Shown here: positions 1-8,846 of the stretch, piece by piece
Layout of the letters: each line of letters starts with the position of its first letter
Numbering within the stretch: position 1 is the stretch's first letter
Assembly (NCBI RefSeq): GCF_041435115.1
Contig: NZ_CP108046.1
Coordinates: 2,666,001-2,730,000 of the forward strand
Direction: 5' to 3'
DNA: 64,000 nucleotides
Source: Streptomyces sp. NBC_00289
GTDB taxonomy: Bacteria; Actinomycetota; Actinomycetes; Streptomycetales; Streptomycetaceae
The notes under the pieces: model-generated
What the model saw: the letters and a program-made list of their open reading frames with translations, nothing else
Told to the model about the DNA's origin: nothing
Databases searched by the model: none
Program-made: the position numbers and the translations under genes

Positions 1-15
1 GGGGCAGTGCGGCCG

Positions 16-1164
16 TCACAGCGTCTCCTGGGTGGTGCGGCGGGCCTCCGTGTACCGCTCGTAGCGCTCGTAGCGCTCCACCCGGCGCCGCTTGGCGCGC
101 CGGAAGCGGCGGGCGACCAGCCGGGCCAGGTCCGCGGCGCCGACCATGCCGGCCTCGGGGCCGAGCTGGGCGCGGGCGATGCGGGCCTCGGGCCGGTAGC
201 CGCGGCCGGTGAGCTGGCGCTTGAAGGCGTCTCGTGCGGGACCGATGAGCAGGTCGTCGGCCGCGCTGACGCCGCCGCCGATCACGAAGCAGGACGGGTC
301 GAGGGCGGCGGCCAGGTTGGCGATGCCGACGCCGAGCCACTGGCCGATGTCCTGGAGCAGTTCGATGCACATGGCGTCGCCCTCGCGGGCCAGCTCGGTG
401 ATCATCGGGCCGGTGATGTCGGCGATGTTGCCCTTGACGTGCTCGATGATCCCGTAGGCGACCGGGGAGTCGGCCGCGGCCAGTTCGCGCGCCTCCCTGA
501 CCAGCGCGTTGCCGGAGCTGTACTGCTCCCAGCAGCCGCGGTTGCCGCAGGGGCAGCGGTGGCCGCCGGGCACGACCTGCATATGGCCGAACTCGCCGGC
601 CACACCGAACTTGCCGCGCTTGACCTGGCCGTCCTCCAGGATGGCGCCGCCGATACCGGTACCCAGCGTGATCATGACGAGGTGGTCCTCGCCGCGGCCC
701 GCTCCGAAGCGCCACTCGGCCCAGGCGGCGGTGTTGGCGTCGTTGTCGACCAGCACGGGGACGGCGAGACGGCTGGAGATACGGTCCCTCAGGGGCTCGT
801 TGCGCCACGACAGGTGGGGCGCGAACAGGACCCGGTTGCGGTCGGCGTCGACCCAGCCGGCCGCGCCGATGCCGACCGCGTGCACGTCGTGCCGGTCGGA
901 CAGGTCCAGGACCAGTTCGACGATGGTGTCCTCGACGACCTTGGGGCTCTTCGACTTGTCCGGGGTCTCCGCGCGGAGCTTCTCCAGGATGTTGCCGTCG
1001 GCGTCGACGACGCCCGCCATCACCTTCGTACCGCCGATGTCGATGCCGACCGTGGGCACCCGGGGTGCGGTCAGGTGCGAGCGGCGTTCCCGGGTGCCGA
1101 CCGTGCGGAGCGCTGTCGCGCGGCGGGAGCCGATGGGGGCGCTGAAGTTGCCGTAGGTGCTCAT
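16..1164 (-). CDS. ROK-family sugar kinase (glucokinase-like)
   Basis: Predicted cytoplasmic ATP-dependent sugar kinase of 382 aa. The ROK phosphate-binding motif DIGGTK lies near residues 42-47. The family zinc signature follows as CPCGNRGCWEQ with an upstream EFGH, and LGTGIGGA is the ATP-binding turn. I chose the ATG at 1164 because a short Ser/Arg-rich leader then precedes the fold; the open frame continues to 1275 but that extension looks non-coding. It has no N-terminal winged helix, so it is a kinase rather than a NagC-type ROK repressor. The C-terminus is unusually basic and Tyr-rich (repeated RYERYERY). It resembles Streptomyces GlkA paralogues. The true substrate cannot be read from sequence, but the nearby GntR/dehydrogenase genes fit sugar or polyol use. 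Confidence 0.9.
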   Translation of the reverse strand: MSTYGNFSAPIGSRRATALRTVGTRERRSHLTAPRVPTVGIDIGGTKVMAGVVDADGNILEKLRAETPDKSKSPKVVEDTIVELVLDLSDRHDVHAVGIGAAGWVDADRNRVLFAPHLSWRNEPLRDRISSRLAVPVLVDNDANTAAWAEWRFGAGRGEDHLVMITLGTGIGGAILEDGQVKRGKFGVAGEFGHMQVVPGGHRCPCGNRGCWEQYSSGNALVREARELAAADSPVAYGIIEHVKGNIADITGPMITELAREGDAMCIELLQDIGQWLGVGIANLAAALDPSCFVIGGGVSAADDLLIGPARDAFKRQLTGRGYRPEARIARAQLGPEAGMVGAADLARLVARRFRRAKRRRVERYERYERYTEARRTTQETL

Positions 1165-1637
1165 CAGGCCCGATTCTGCCTCACGCGCGAGGGGGGTGCC
1201 GTGCCGGGGAGCGGCGGCGGGCCTGTGACGTCCGCCGGGTGTGGGCACGTTGTGGCTGGTGGCGCGGCCGCACACGCTCCTGCCTGCGTCTTCCCACGTG
1301 TGACAGAGGTCGCCGGGCTCGCCTCGGCCCGCCGGCTGGCTTGCCGGACTCGTTTCGGGCCATCGGTCTGCGGGCCGGCGTCGTCTCCGACCTTCGGTCT
1401 GCGAGCCGGGCTCCTTTCGGCCCGCCGCCCGCCGCGTCGGGCTCGGTTCGGCCCCTCGGCCTGCGTCGGCTCCTCCGGCGTGATCGTGGCCGGGCGTGCG
1501 ACCGCCTGCCGTCGCCCCCCTCGCCGGGCCGGACGAAAGGGTTGCTCACCTCATGGTGGGCGCCGGTGGCTTTGTCCTGACATTGCGACGAACCCGTCCG
1601 GCACCGAGCGGTCCCCAGCAGCGTGAAGTCCCGGCGC
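1165..1637. other. 473-bp non-coding gap with degenerate GC-rich repeats
   Basis: No credible gene is visible here; the open frames on both strands are composition artefacts. About 1310-1480 holds four or five degenerate copies of a 30-45 bp unit with a GGCTCG-TTTCGGCCC core followed by TCGGTCTGCG. The promoter of the ROK kinase gene must lie in this stretch, but no clear -35/-10 pair was recognised. Confidence 0.5.
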
Positions 1638-2402
1638 TCATGGCCGTACGAGCAGCTGGAACTCGAAGGAGTAGCGCGACGGCCGGTAGGTGTGGGAGCC
1701 GAACTCGACCGCTCGGCCGGTGTCGTCGAAGGTCGTGCGCTGCATGGTGAGCAGCGGCGCACCCTCCTGCTCGGCGAGCCGCTCGGCCTCGGCCGCGGTG
1801 GCCCCGCGGGCGCCGATGGACTGGCGGGCGCTGTGCAGCGTGATCCCCGCGCCGCGCATCAGCCGGTACAGACCGGTCGCCTCGAGTTGTGCGGTGTCCA
1901 GGTCGAGCAGTCCGGGCGGGAGGTGGTTGCACAGGTACGCCATCGGCTCACCGTGCGAGAGCCGCAGCCGTTCCACCCGGTGCACGTCGCTGTCCTCGGC
2001 CACGCCGAGCGCCGCGGCGATCTCCGCGGTCGCCGGGACGACCGTATTGACCAGGACCTTCGTCGCGGGGCGCTGGCCGGCCGCCTCCAGGTCGTCGAAA
2101 AGGCTGCTGAGTTCCAGCGGACGCTTGACCTGGCTGTGCACGACCTGCGTGCCGACCCCGCGGCGGCGCACCAGCAGGCCCTTGTCGACGAGCGACTGGA
2201 TGGCCTGGCGGACGGTGGGCCGGGACAGACCGAGCCGGCCGGCGAGTTCGATCTCGTTGCCCAGGAGGCTGCCGGGGGTCAGCTTTCCGTGCTCGATCGC
2301 GGCCTCGAGCTGCTGGGACAGCTGGAAGTACAACGGCACCGGACTGCTCCGGTCCACACTGAGTTCGAGCGTCACGGTCGGGTCCACTCCAGGTTTGGGC
2401 AC
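1638..2402 (-). CDS. GntR/HutC-family transcriptional regulator
   Basis: A 254-aa regulator with an N-terminal winged helix (about residues 17-85, including LGLSRPTVRQAIQSLVDKGLL) and a C-terminal UTRA effector-binding domain (about 95-250, with the VHRVERLRL and YRPSRYSFEFQL segments). It is divergent from the Gfo/Idh/MocA gene at 2505, and a TGTCCGGACA palindrome at 2453-2462 sits between them. It therefore probably controls both itself and that dehydrogenase in response to a sugar or inositol-like ligand. The start is GTG at 2402; a second in-frame GTG five codons downstream is possible, and neither has a strong ribosome binding site. Confidence 0.9.
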   Translation of the reverse strand: MPKPGVDPTVTLELSVDRSSPVPLYFQLSQQLEAAIEHGKLTPGSLLGNEIELAGRLGLSRPTVRQAIQSLVDKGLLVRRRGVGTQVVHSQVKRPLELSSLFDDLEAAGQRPATKVLVNTVVPATAEIAAALGVAEDSDVHRVERLRLSHGEPMAYLCNHLPPGLLDLDTAQLEATGLYRLMRGAGITLHSARQSIGARGATAAEAERLAEQEGAPLLTMQRTTFDDTGRAVEFGSHTYRPSRYSFEFQLLVRP

Positions 2403-2452
2403 GGGCCGAGCGTAGCCGCGTGCATGGTTGACGGGAAGCTATGTAGTCCGAT

Positions 2453-2498
2453 TGTCCGGACATACGCATTGACAGCGTGCCGGGTGGGCCCGCACTTT
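2453..2498 (+). promoter_or_regulatory. Promoter and palindromic operator for the Gfo/Idh gene
   Basis: A perfect TGTCCGGACA palindrome (2453-2462) is followed by TTGACA (2469-2474), an 18-bp spacer and CACTTT (2493-2498). The ATG at 2505 lies six bases after the -10, so transcription would begin at or next to the start codon. There is no Shine-Dalgarno sequence, which supports a leaderless message. The palindrome just upstream of the -35 is a candidate site for the adjacent GntR protein. Confidence 0.55.
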
Positions 2499-2504
2499 GG
2501 TCAC

Positions 2505-3506
2505 ATGCGCATCGGAGTCATCGGAACTGGCCGGATCGGCACCATCCATGCGAACACCCTCAGCCGGAACCGGGAGGTCGGCTCCCTGATCCTCACCGAC
2601 GCGGACCCCTCGCGGGCGCAGGATCTGGCCCACCGCCTCGGCGAGACGGCGGCGCCGGGAATCGACGAGATCTTCCGGTGGGGGGTCGACGCGGTGGTCA
2701 TCACGACGGCGACGTCGGCGCACGCCGAACTGATCGGTCGGGCAGCACGCTCGGGGCTGCCGGTGTTCTGCGAGAAGCCGATCGCGCTCGATCTGCCCGG
2801 CACCCTGCAGGCGATCACCGAGGTCGAGACGGCCGGGACGGTTCTCCAGATGGGGTTCCAGCGCCGCTTCGACGCCGGTTACACGGGCGCGCGGGAAGCG
2901 GTCGGCTCGGGGCGGCTCGGGCGACTGCACACCGTCAGGGCGATGACCTCGGACCAGGCGCCGCCGCCCGCCGCCTATCTGACGCAGTCCGGCGGGCTGT
3001 ACCGGGACACCCTGATCCACGACTTCGACGTGGTGCGCTGGGTGACCGGACGCGAGGTCGTCGACGTGTTCGCGGCCGGGTCCGACGCCGGACCCGCGAT
3101 GTTCCGCGAACTGGGGGACGTCGACACGGCCGCGGTCGTCCTCACCCTGGACGACGGCACGCTCGCCACCGCGACGGCGACCCGGCTGAACGGCGCCGGC
3201 TACGACGTACGCATGGAACTGGCCGGGGAGCTCGACCAGATCGTGGTCGGTCTGGACGACCGCACGCCGATCGCGTCCACCGAGCCGACCGGTCCGCCCG
3301 CCGCCGACAAGCCGTGGACCGGGTTCCTGGAGCGGTTCGGACCCGCCTACGACGCCGAACTGTCCGCGTTCGTCGAGGTGGTGCGGGGCGAGCGGGCCAA
3401 TCCCTGCGACGGCCGCGAAGCCCTCCAGGCGCTGCGGATCGCCGAGGCCTGCGAAGTCTCCAGACGCGAGCGCCGACCGGTACGACCGGCGGAGCTCCCG
3501 GGCTGA
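2505..3506 (+). CDS. Gfo/Idh/MocA-family dehydrogenase (inositol 2-dehydrogenase-like)
   Basis: A 333-aa NAD(P)-dependent sugar or polyol dehydrogenase. The N-terminal Rossmann fold shows GTGRIGTIH (residues 7-15). The family motif CEKPIALD carries the conserved lysine, and the catalytic Asp/His pair lies in LIHDFDVVRW. The C-terminal alpha/beta domain is complete and ends near RPAELPG. Closest family members by eye are myo-inositol 2-dehydrogenases, but substrate specificity in this family is unreliable. The ATG at 2505 fits the promoter at 2469-2498. The last codons run into a 34-bp tandem repeat array that starts at 3487 inside the gene. Confidence 0.88.
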   Translation: MRIGVIGTGRIGTIHANTLSRNREVGSLILTDADPSRAQDLAHRLGETAAPGIDEIFRWGVDAVVITTATSAHAELIGRAARSGLPVFCEKPIALDLPGTLQAITEVETAGTVLQMGFQRRFDAGYTGAREAVGSGRLGRLHTVRAMTSDQAPPPAAYLTQSGGLYRDTLIHDFDVVRWVTGREVVDVFAAGSDAGPAMFRELGDVDTAAVVLTLDDGTLATATATRLNGAGYDVRMELAGELDQIVVGLDDRTPIASTEPTGPPAADKPWTGFLERFGPAYDAELSAFVEVVRGERANPCDGREALQALRIAEACEVSRRERRPVRPAELPG

Positions 3507-3640
3507 AGGCCCACGGCGGCCGGCGGAACTCCCGGCCTGAGGGCCGACGGCGACCGGCGGAACTCCCGGGCTGAAGGCCCACGGCGACCGGCGGAACTCC
3601 CAAACTGAAGCTCCACGGCGACCAGCGGAACTCCACGGGC
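3487..3640. repeat. 34-bp tandem repeat, four and a half copies
   Basis: Copies start at 3487, 3521, 3555 and 3589, with a partial fifth at 3623. Each begins CGGCGGAACTCC (first copy CGGCGGAGCTCC) and ends ACGGCGAC or similar. Most contain a small hairpin such as CGGCC-TGAG-GGCCG. A weaker related segment occurs near 3656-3680. The array overlaps the last seven codons of the dehydrogenase gene and may act as its transcription end. Confidence 0.85.
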
Positions 3641-3771
3641 CCGTAATGGATGACGTAACTCCCGGCCTTCAGGCGTACGGCGGCCCGCTGAACCGGCGGC
3701 CGGACCCGCTCAGGTCGTACCCGCCACGCACGCCTCCCTCCCTCGGGACCGGGCGGACCGGGCGGACCGGC

Positions 3772-4452
3772 CTACGCCGTGTCTCCTTCGGCTTCCTCCA
3801 GCAGTCCCGCGTCGTACGTCAACAGGGCGATCTGCACGCGGTTGTTGAGGTCGAGCTTGGCCAGGACGCGCGAGACGTGGGTCTTGACGGTGGCGACGCT
3901 CATGAAGAGCGCGCCGGCGATCTCCGCGTTGGCGAGGCCCCGGCCGACCGCGACGGCGACCTCGGTCTCGCGGTCGTTCAGAAGGGCGATGCGGTCCCGC
4001 GCACGCGCGCGGCGGGTGTCGGCGGTGGTACCGGCCGCGTGGTCCATCAGGCGGCGGGTGACGGTCGGCGACAGGACGGGCTCGCCCGCCGCGACCCTGC
4101 GCACCGCGGCGAGGATCTCGGCGGGCCGGGTGTCCTTGAGGACGAACCCGGCGGCGCCCGCGCGCAGCGCCCGCAGCACCTGCTCGTCCGCGTGGAAGGT
4201 GGTGAGGACCACGACCTGCGGGGCGTCCGGCCGGCGTCGCAGCCGCTCGGTGGCGGTGAGGCCGTCCACCGACGGCATCCGGATGTCCATGAGGACGACG
4301 TCGGGGCGGGTGCGGTCGACCAGTGCCTCGACCTCGGCGCCGTCGGCCGCCTCGCCGACGATCTCGATGTCCTCGGCGCCGCCCAGCATCAGGGAGAGTC
4401 CGGCCCTCACCAGCGGGTCGTCGTCGACGAGGAGCAGTCTGATCGCAGTCAT
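3772..4452 (-). CDS. NarL/FixJ-family response regulator
   Basis: A 226-aa response regulator. The receiver domain (residues 1-120) has the acidic pocket VDDD, the phospho-acceptor Asp56 in VVLMDIRMP, the conserved Thr in VVLTTF and Lys in VLKD. A LuxR-type helix-turn-helix (about 160-220, NDRETEVAVAVGRGLANAEI...VATVKTHVSRV) binds DNA. It lies 85 bp downstream of the histidine kinase gene on the same strand and is its likely partner. All key residues are present, so it should be a normal phosphorelay output protein. Confidence 0.93.
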   Translation of the reverse strand: MTAIRLLLVDDDPLVRAGLSLMLGGAEDIEIVGEAADGAEVEALVDRTRPDVVLMDIRMPSVDGLTATERLRRRPDAPQVVVLTTFHADEQVLRALRAGAAGFVLKDTRPAEILAAVRRVAAGEPVLSPTVTRRLMDHAAGTTADTRRARARDRIALLNDRETEVAVAVGRGLANAEIAGALFMSVATVKTHVSRVLAKLDLNNRVQIALLTYDAGLLEEAEGDTA

Positions 4453-4537
4453 GGGGCTACGTAATCACGCTCGGGGCACGCGAGTTGGGCGCCCGGCGAG
4501 TACGGCGGTCGTCCGTGGCCGCGGCCTCGCGGCCCGC

Positions 4538-5821
4538 TCACCCCCACGGCAGCCAGGCCGACACCCGGAACCCCCCGTCCACGTCCGGCCCGTGCTCCAG
4601 CCGGCCCCCGGCCAGTGTGGCCCGTTCGGTCAGGCCGATCAGGCCCTGGCCGGAGCCGGGAACGGCCGGTACCGGGCCGTCGGGCGCGGGGTTGCTCACG
4701 GTCATGACGAGCCCGTCGCCCGGGGCGCCGGTGACTCGGACGGTGACCTCCGTGCCCGGGGCGTGCTTGCGGGCGTTGGTGAGACCTTCCTGGGCGATGC
4801 GGTAGGCGGTGCGGCCGACGGAGGCCGGGACGCCGGCGGGGTCGGTGACACGGTTGTCGAGACTGACCTTCGTGCCGGCCTCGCGGGACTCGGCGGCGAG
4901 CGCGTCCAGGGCGGCGAGCGTCGGCTGGGGGCGGCCCGTGTCGTCGGCCTCGGCGGCCCGCAGGACGCCGATGATCTCCCGCAGGTCCTGTAGCGCCTCG
5001 TGCGCGCTCTCCCGGATGACGCCGGCCGCCCGTGCCACTTCCGCGCGGGGCGCGTCCGGCCGGAACTCCAGGGCGCCGGCGTGCACGCTCAGCAACGTCA
5101 GCCGGTGGGCGAGCACGTCGTGCATCTCCCGCGCGATGGCCTCGCGGGCGAGCCGCTGCGCCTGCTCGGCCCGCAGCCGCGCCTCCGTCTCCGCGCGCCG
5201 GGCCCGGTCCCGCAGACTCAGCATGAGCTGCCGTTTGGCGCGGGCCAGCATGCCCCAGCCGATGATCGTCAGGGTGAGCAGCGCGATGAGCGCGACGGCC
5301 GCCGCGTACGGCAGGTCGGGTTCGGGGCGCAGCACGTAGAAGAGCGGGACCAGGGCGAGGGAGACACCGCCGATCCAGGCCACGTACCGGAAGGGCCGGT
5401 GCACGGCGAGCGTGAACAGGGCGACCATGACGGCGCCGCCCGCGGTGTTGGAGACGAAACCGACCGGGACCATCGCGACGGCGAGGCCGACCGGCCACCG
5501 GCGGCGCAGCCAGACCGCGCCGCAGGCCACGGCGCCGACGAGCTGGTCGACGACGGCGAGGGCCGGCGAGAGCCCGTGCTCGTCGGGCAGGGAGTCGGCG
5601 GCGGCCAGGCCGATGGCGACGGCCAGGAGGAAGCAGGAGAAGTCGACGATCCAGTCCCGGGCGGTGCGCCGGGGCCGCCCGTTCCGCGCGGCGTCGGGGT
5701 CGAGTGCGTGCACCACGGCGGAGGGCAACAGCCACTTGCGCAGTTCCGGCTCGGTGCGCGGGCGGGGCGCCGGATCACCCGCCGGTAACGGCAGCAGCCG
5801 CGTCGTCTCGTCACCACTCAC
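4538..5821 (-). CDS. NarL-type sensor histidine kinase
   Basis: A membrane sensor kinase of 427 aa. About four to six hydrophobic segments (roughly residues 55-190) form an integral sensor with little extracytoplasmic loop. A coiled region rich in Arg/Ala/Glu links it to the HisKA_3 dimerisation helix with the phospho-acceptor His in AREMHDVLAH. The C-terminal ATPase domain has an N-box (GLTNARKHAP) and G-box (GQGLIGLTERA). It pairs with the response regulator downstream. I chose GTG at 5821; a TTG three codons upstream (5830) is also possible. The stimulus is unknown. Confidence 0.9.
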   Translation of the reverse strand: MSGDETTRLLPLPAGDPAPRPRTEPELRKWLLPSAVVHALDPDAARNGRPRRTARDWIVDFSCFLLAVAIGLAAADSLPDEHGLSPALAVVDQLVGAVACGAVWLRRRWPVGLAVAMVPVGFVSNTAGGAVMVALFTLAVHRPFRYVAWIGGVSLALVPLFYVLRPEPDLPYAAAVALIALLTLTIIGWGMLARAKRQLMLSLRDRARRAETEARLRAEQAQRLAREAIAREMHDVLAHRLTLLSVHAGALEFRPDAPRAEVARAAGVIRESAHEALQDLREIIGVLRAAEADDTGRPQPTLAALDALAAESREAGTKVSLDNRVTDPAGVPASVGRTAYRIAQEGLTNARKHAPGTEVTVRVTGAPGDGLVMTVSNPAPDGPVPAVPGSGQGLIGLTERATLAGGRLEHGPDVDGGFRVSAWLPWG

Positions 5822-6000
5822 GGTCGACAAATCTACGCAGGCGCGGCCCGTACCACCTCCCCGCGAGCGGGATCCGCGACCGAAGTCGCGCAGCCGTCGA
5901 CTTTCGGCGCGAGCGCGCCGGATTCGGGGTACTTCCGTCGAACGTGCCTCGCCCCGCGGAGTGATGCGTGTGGGGGGCCCGCGGGGCGAGGGTCTTTTGC

Positions 6001-6201
6001 ATGAAGCAGCTGCTGGAGCTACTCGGTTTCATCGCCCTGGTGCAGGGCGTGCTCGGTCTGTTGCACGAGTTCACCCACTGGCACGTGGGGCTCGTGCAGC
6101 GCCTCGGTTTCCTCGACGGTCACGAGGTCTACGCCTGCGTCGTCCTCGTCGTGCTGGCGTTCGCGCTGTTCGCCGTCGCCGAGAGCCACCGGACCGGCTG
6201 A
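6001..6201 (+). CDS. Small two-helix membrane protein
   Basis: A 66-aa protein that starts MKQLLELLGFIALVQGVLG and contains two hydrophobic segments (about 5-24 and 39-60) joined by a His-rich loop (HEFTHWHVG). It ends with a hydrophilic SHRTG tail. The ATG at 6001 is preferred over an upstream in-frame ATG at 5968 because that would add a charged non-membrane leader. Related short membrane proteins are common in Streptomyces and have no known function. It is convergent with the ribonuclease gene. Confidence 0.65.
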   Translation: MKQLLELLGFIALVQGVLGLLHEFTHWHVGLVQRLGFLDGHEVYACVVLVVLAFALFAVAESHRTG

Positions 6202-6263
6202 CCGCGACGCGTGTGCGGCCGGTCGCACCGTTCCTCGACGGTCGGTCCTGATCGGTCGGCGGC

Positions 6264-6659
6264 TCAGCAGCCGTAGTTGATCAGGTTGAAGGTGACGTAG
6301 TGGTCACCGGTGTAGTAGTCCTCCTGGGTCTTCTTCCCGGTCACGATGCGGCGTGCGCCGCGCGTGGACGACCCGGGGGTCTTGACCGTGTACTCGTGGT
6401 AGTAGCCGGTCGACTGCGCGGGCAGCACCGCCTCGCGGTTCTGGAAGACGGCTCCGTCCTGCGAGTACGGGTACGGGCCGCCCTGCTCGATCAGGTCGAG
6501 TGTGTCGTACGCCTGGGCGGGGAGCCTGCTGTGACAGACGCTGCCGACTGCCGTGGCCGCGGCGTCCGCCGTGGTGGCGGAGACGGTGCCGCCCACGAGG
6601 AGGGCGGACAGGAGTGCGGCGGTGGTGCCGATCCTGGTGGCGCGTGGGGGGAATCTCAT
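6264..6659 (-). CDS. Secreted guanyl-specific ribonuclease (RNase Sa family)
   Basis: A 131-aa precursor with a Sec signal peptide (MRFPPRATRIG... to the ATTADA region) and a mature domain of about 95 residues. The fold closely matches RNase Sa/Sa2. It has the active-site Glu in YYHEYTV, two Arg in STRGARRIVTG and the His in YTGDHY. It also has the terminal cysteine that pairs with the cysteine in GSVCHS. It cleaves single-stranded RNA after G outside the cell. The start ATG at 6659 gives a standard signal peptide; the upstream ATG at 6701 would bury it. No barstar-like inhibitor gene is visible next to it. Confidence 0.92.
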   Translation of the reverse strand: MRFPPRATRIGTTAALLSALLVGGTVSATTADAAATAVGSVCHSRLPAQAYDTLDLIEQGGPYPYSQDGAVFQNREAVLPAQSTGYYHEYTVKTPGSSTRGARRIVTGKKTQEDYYTGDHYVTFNLINYGC

Positions 6660-6744
6660 GCCCCATGATGACGCGCGTAGACGATGGCATGTCAATGACA
6701 ACTTTGGAGATTTTTCCCGTCACGTCCGTTGAGTTTTCGCGAAG

Positions 6745-7650
6745 TTAACCTGCCGCGCGGCGCCCCCACGCCGTCCCCGCGAGCACCAGGACGCCCCCCA
6801 CCAGCCCAAGCGCCCCGAGCCGCTCCCCGCCGAGCGCGATCCCGGCCGCGGCGGCCCACAGGGGCTCCGTGCCCAGCAGGAGGCTGACCCGGGAGGGCGA
6901 GGTCCGGCGTACGGCCCACATCTGCACGAAGAAGGCGAAGAGGGTGCAGAACACCGACAGGAACACCAGCCCGGCCCACTCCCCGGGCCCGAAACCCGCG
7001 GCCGTGTCCCACACCGGCGTCCCGGTGCCGGCCGACAGCAGCGCGAACACCGCGACAGCCGCGCCCAGTTGGACGGTCGTCAGGGGCAGCGCGGCGGCGC
7101 CCTGGACGGACCTGACCCGGGACATCGCCAGGACGTGCGCGGTGCGGGCGACGGCCGCGAGCAGCATCAGCAGGTCGCCGGCGGAGGGCCGGGTGAGGCC
7201 GGCGCCCTGGGTGAGCAGCACGACGCCGAGCACCGAGACCCCCGCCGCCGCGAGGAACCCACGGGTGGGCCGGACGCGGGTCACGGCGGACTCGGCGAGC
7301 GGCGTGAAGATCATGGTGAGGCTGATGACGAGGCCGGCGTTGGTCGCCGAGGTGTGCACGACCCCGTACGTCTCCAGGAGGAAGATCCCGGCGAGGATCA
7401 GCCCGAGCAGCCCGGCACCACGCCACTGGGCGGCGCTCAGCGCGCGCAGCGAGCGACACCCGACGACCGCCAGAACCGGCAGGACGACGGCGAACCGCAG
7501 GACGAGCACCGCGATCACCGTCCGCGCGGTGGTGATGTCCTTGGCGGCGAGATAGCTCGCGCCCCACACCACCGCCACGAGCAGGAGGGGCAGGTCGGTC
7601 AGCCAGGCGCGGCGGGGCGCGACGAGGGCCGGTACGGCGATCGAGGACAT
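6745..7650 (-). CDS. EamA/DMT-superfamily transporter
   Basis: A 301-aa integral membrane protein with about ten transmembrane helices, formed by two EamA repeats. The first repeat starts around LPLLLVAVVWGASYLAAK, and the second ends in the C-terminal GERLGALGLVGGVLVLAG. Such proteins usually export amino acids or other metabolites, and the substrate here cannot be inferred. The ATG at 7650 places the first helix directly after a short leader; the frame opens further upstream to 7710 without good support. The gene stands alone between the ribonuclease and the AIM24-like gene. Confidence 0.85.
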   Translation of the reverse strand: MSSIAVPALVAPRRAWLTDLPLLLVAVVWGASYLAAKDITTARTVIAVLVLRFAVVLPVLAVVGCRSLRALSAAQWRGAGLLGLILAGIFLLETYGVVHTSATNAGLVISLTMIFTPLAESAVTRVRPTRGFLAAAGVSVLGVVLLTQGAGLTRPSAGDLLMLLAAVARTAHVLAMSRVRSVQGAAALPLTTVQLGAAVAVFALLSAGTGTPVWDTAAGFGPGEWAGLVFLSVFCTLFAFFVQMWAVRRTSPSRVSLLLGTEPLWAAAAGIALGGERLGALGLVGGVLVLAGTAWGRRAAG

Positions 7651-7854
7651 ACGGGCGGCTCTCCCGGTCTCCAGCACGATCAGACAGGTGGAGACGACGA
7701 CGGCTCGCACGCGGAACGATCACCGTACCGGCACGGGTGATTTCAGGCCAGGACGATTACCGCCCGCCCCGGCCCTCGTCGGGGAGCGCGTCCGGGGCCG
7801 TACTCGGGGCGTCCGGCACGGTCGTACGACTGACCCGGTCGGCGGCGCCGCGCC

Positions 7855-8673
7855 TCACCCGGAGGACGTCGAGAACAGGCCGCCCGTAGGTCCCTGCTTG
7901 TCGCCGCCCTGCGCCTTCCTCAGCGCGTTGGCGAGACCCTCGATGGTGAGGGACTGCAGGATCACGCGTCCGCTGCCCTCCAGGGTCGCCAGGGAGAGGC
8001 CCTCGCCGCCGAAGACGGCGTTCATGACGCCCTGGCGGTTGAGGCCGCCGACGCGCTGGACGCCGTAGCGGATGCCCTCCTCGAAGGCGACGACGCAGCC
8101 GGTGTCGACCTCGACGCGGCCGCCGAAGTCGGCCGGGTCGAGGTCGATGAAGTTTCCGGCACCGGCGATGATCACTGTGCCGCGTCCGGTGAACTTCTCC
8201 AGGACGAAGCCCTCGCCGCCCTTCATGCCGGTGCGGCCGCCCTGGAAGGCGATGCCGAAGTCGACGGTGGACTCGGCCGCCACGAAGGCGTCCTTCTCCG
8301 CGAACCACGCGCGCGTGCCGTCCAGCTCCAGGGCCCGCATCTCGCCGGGGAGCACGCCCGCGAAGGCGACGGTGCCCTCGCCGCCCTGCGCGCTGAAGTA
8401 CTGGAAGGCCAGCGACTCGCCCGCGAGGGCGCGCTGGCCGGCCTGCATGGCCGTGCCCATGGCCTGGCGGAGCATGCCTCCCATGCCTCCGGAGCCGCCG
8501 CCCTGGGACGGCTGACCGCCCGCGTTCGACGGACCCCCCAGGCGGGTCTCCATGGTCACGTTCGTCGTCTTGAACAGGAACTTGCCCGCCTCGCAGTAGA
8601 CGGTCTGGCCGGGCCGCAGGTTGACGATCGCCATCTGCATGGCGTTGCCGACGATCTCTTGCCGAAGTGTCAC
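7855..8673 (-). CDS. AIM24/TIGR00266-family protein
   Basis: A 272-aa protein of the AIM24 family, which folds as a beta-sandwich and is found widely in bacteria without a settled role. Recognisable segments are QTVYCEAGKFLFKT near the N-terminus, a Gly/Met-rich insert (about residues 55-70), and the GEGFVLEKFTGRGTVI strand pair. The start is GTG at 8673, giving TLRQEIVGNAMQMA, which looks like the family N-terminus; ATG codons 11 and 13 are alternatives. It is divergent from the SDR gene with a short gap. Confidence 0.8.
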   Translation of the reverse strand: MTLRQEIVGNAMQMAIVNLRPGQTVYCEAGKFLFKTTNVTMETRLGGPSNAGGQPSQGGGSGGMGGMLRQAMGTAMQAGQRALAGESLAFQYFSAQGGEGTVAFAGVLPGEMRALELDGTRAWFAEKDAFVAAESTVDFGIAFQGGRTGMKGGEGFVLEKFTGRGTVIIAGAGNFIDLDPADFGGRVEVDTGCVVAFEEGIRYGVQRVGGLNRQGVMNAVFGGEGLSLATLEGSGRVILQSLTIEGLANALRKAQGGDKQGPTGGLFSTSSG

Positions 8674-8774
8674 GAGAGGAGAACGAGCGAAACGGAGGGA
8701 AGAGTTCCAGCCACGCGATCTCGATGTCCGCGGCCCGCCAGCGGCTCGGCGCCGCCGGCGCTGGGATGGGGTCC

Positions 8775-8846
8775 ATGACCTCTCAGAAGACCATGACCTC
8801 TCAGAAGACCATGACCCCGCAGGAGATCATGACGCCCCGGGAGACC
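8775..8846 (+). repeat. 18-bp tandem repeat encoding in-frame start codons
   Basis: Four 18-bp units begin with ATG at 8775, 8793, 8811 and 8829. The first two are identical (ATGACCTCTCAGAAGACC) and the last two diverge. They encode MTSQKT, MTSQKT, MTPQEI and MTPRET at the start of the SDR gene, so the gene has four equivalent in-frame ATG codons in a row, plus one more at 8766. Confidence 0.9.

Noticed and set aside
3487..3640. CRISPR array.
   Set aside because: The 34-bp units are directly adjacent without unique spacers, and no cas genes occur in the window.
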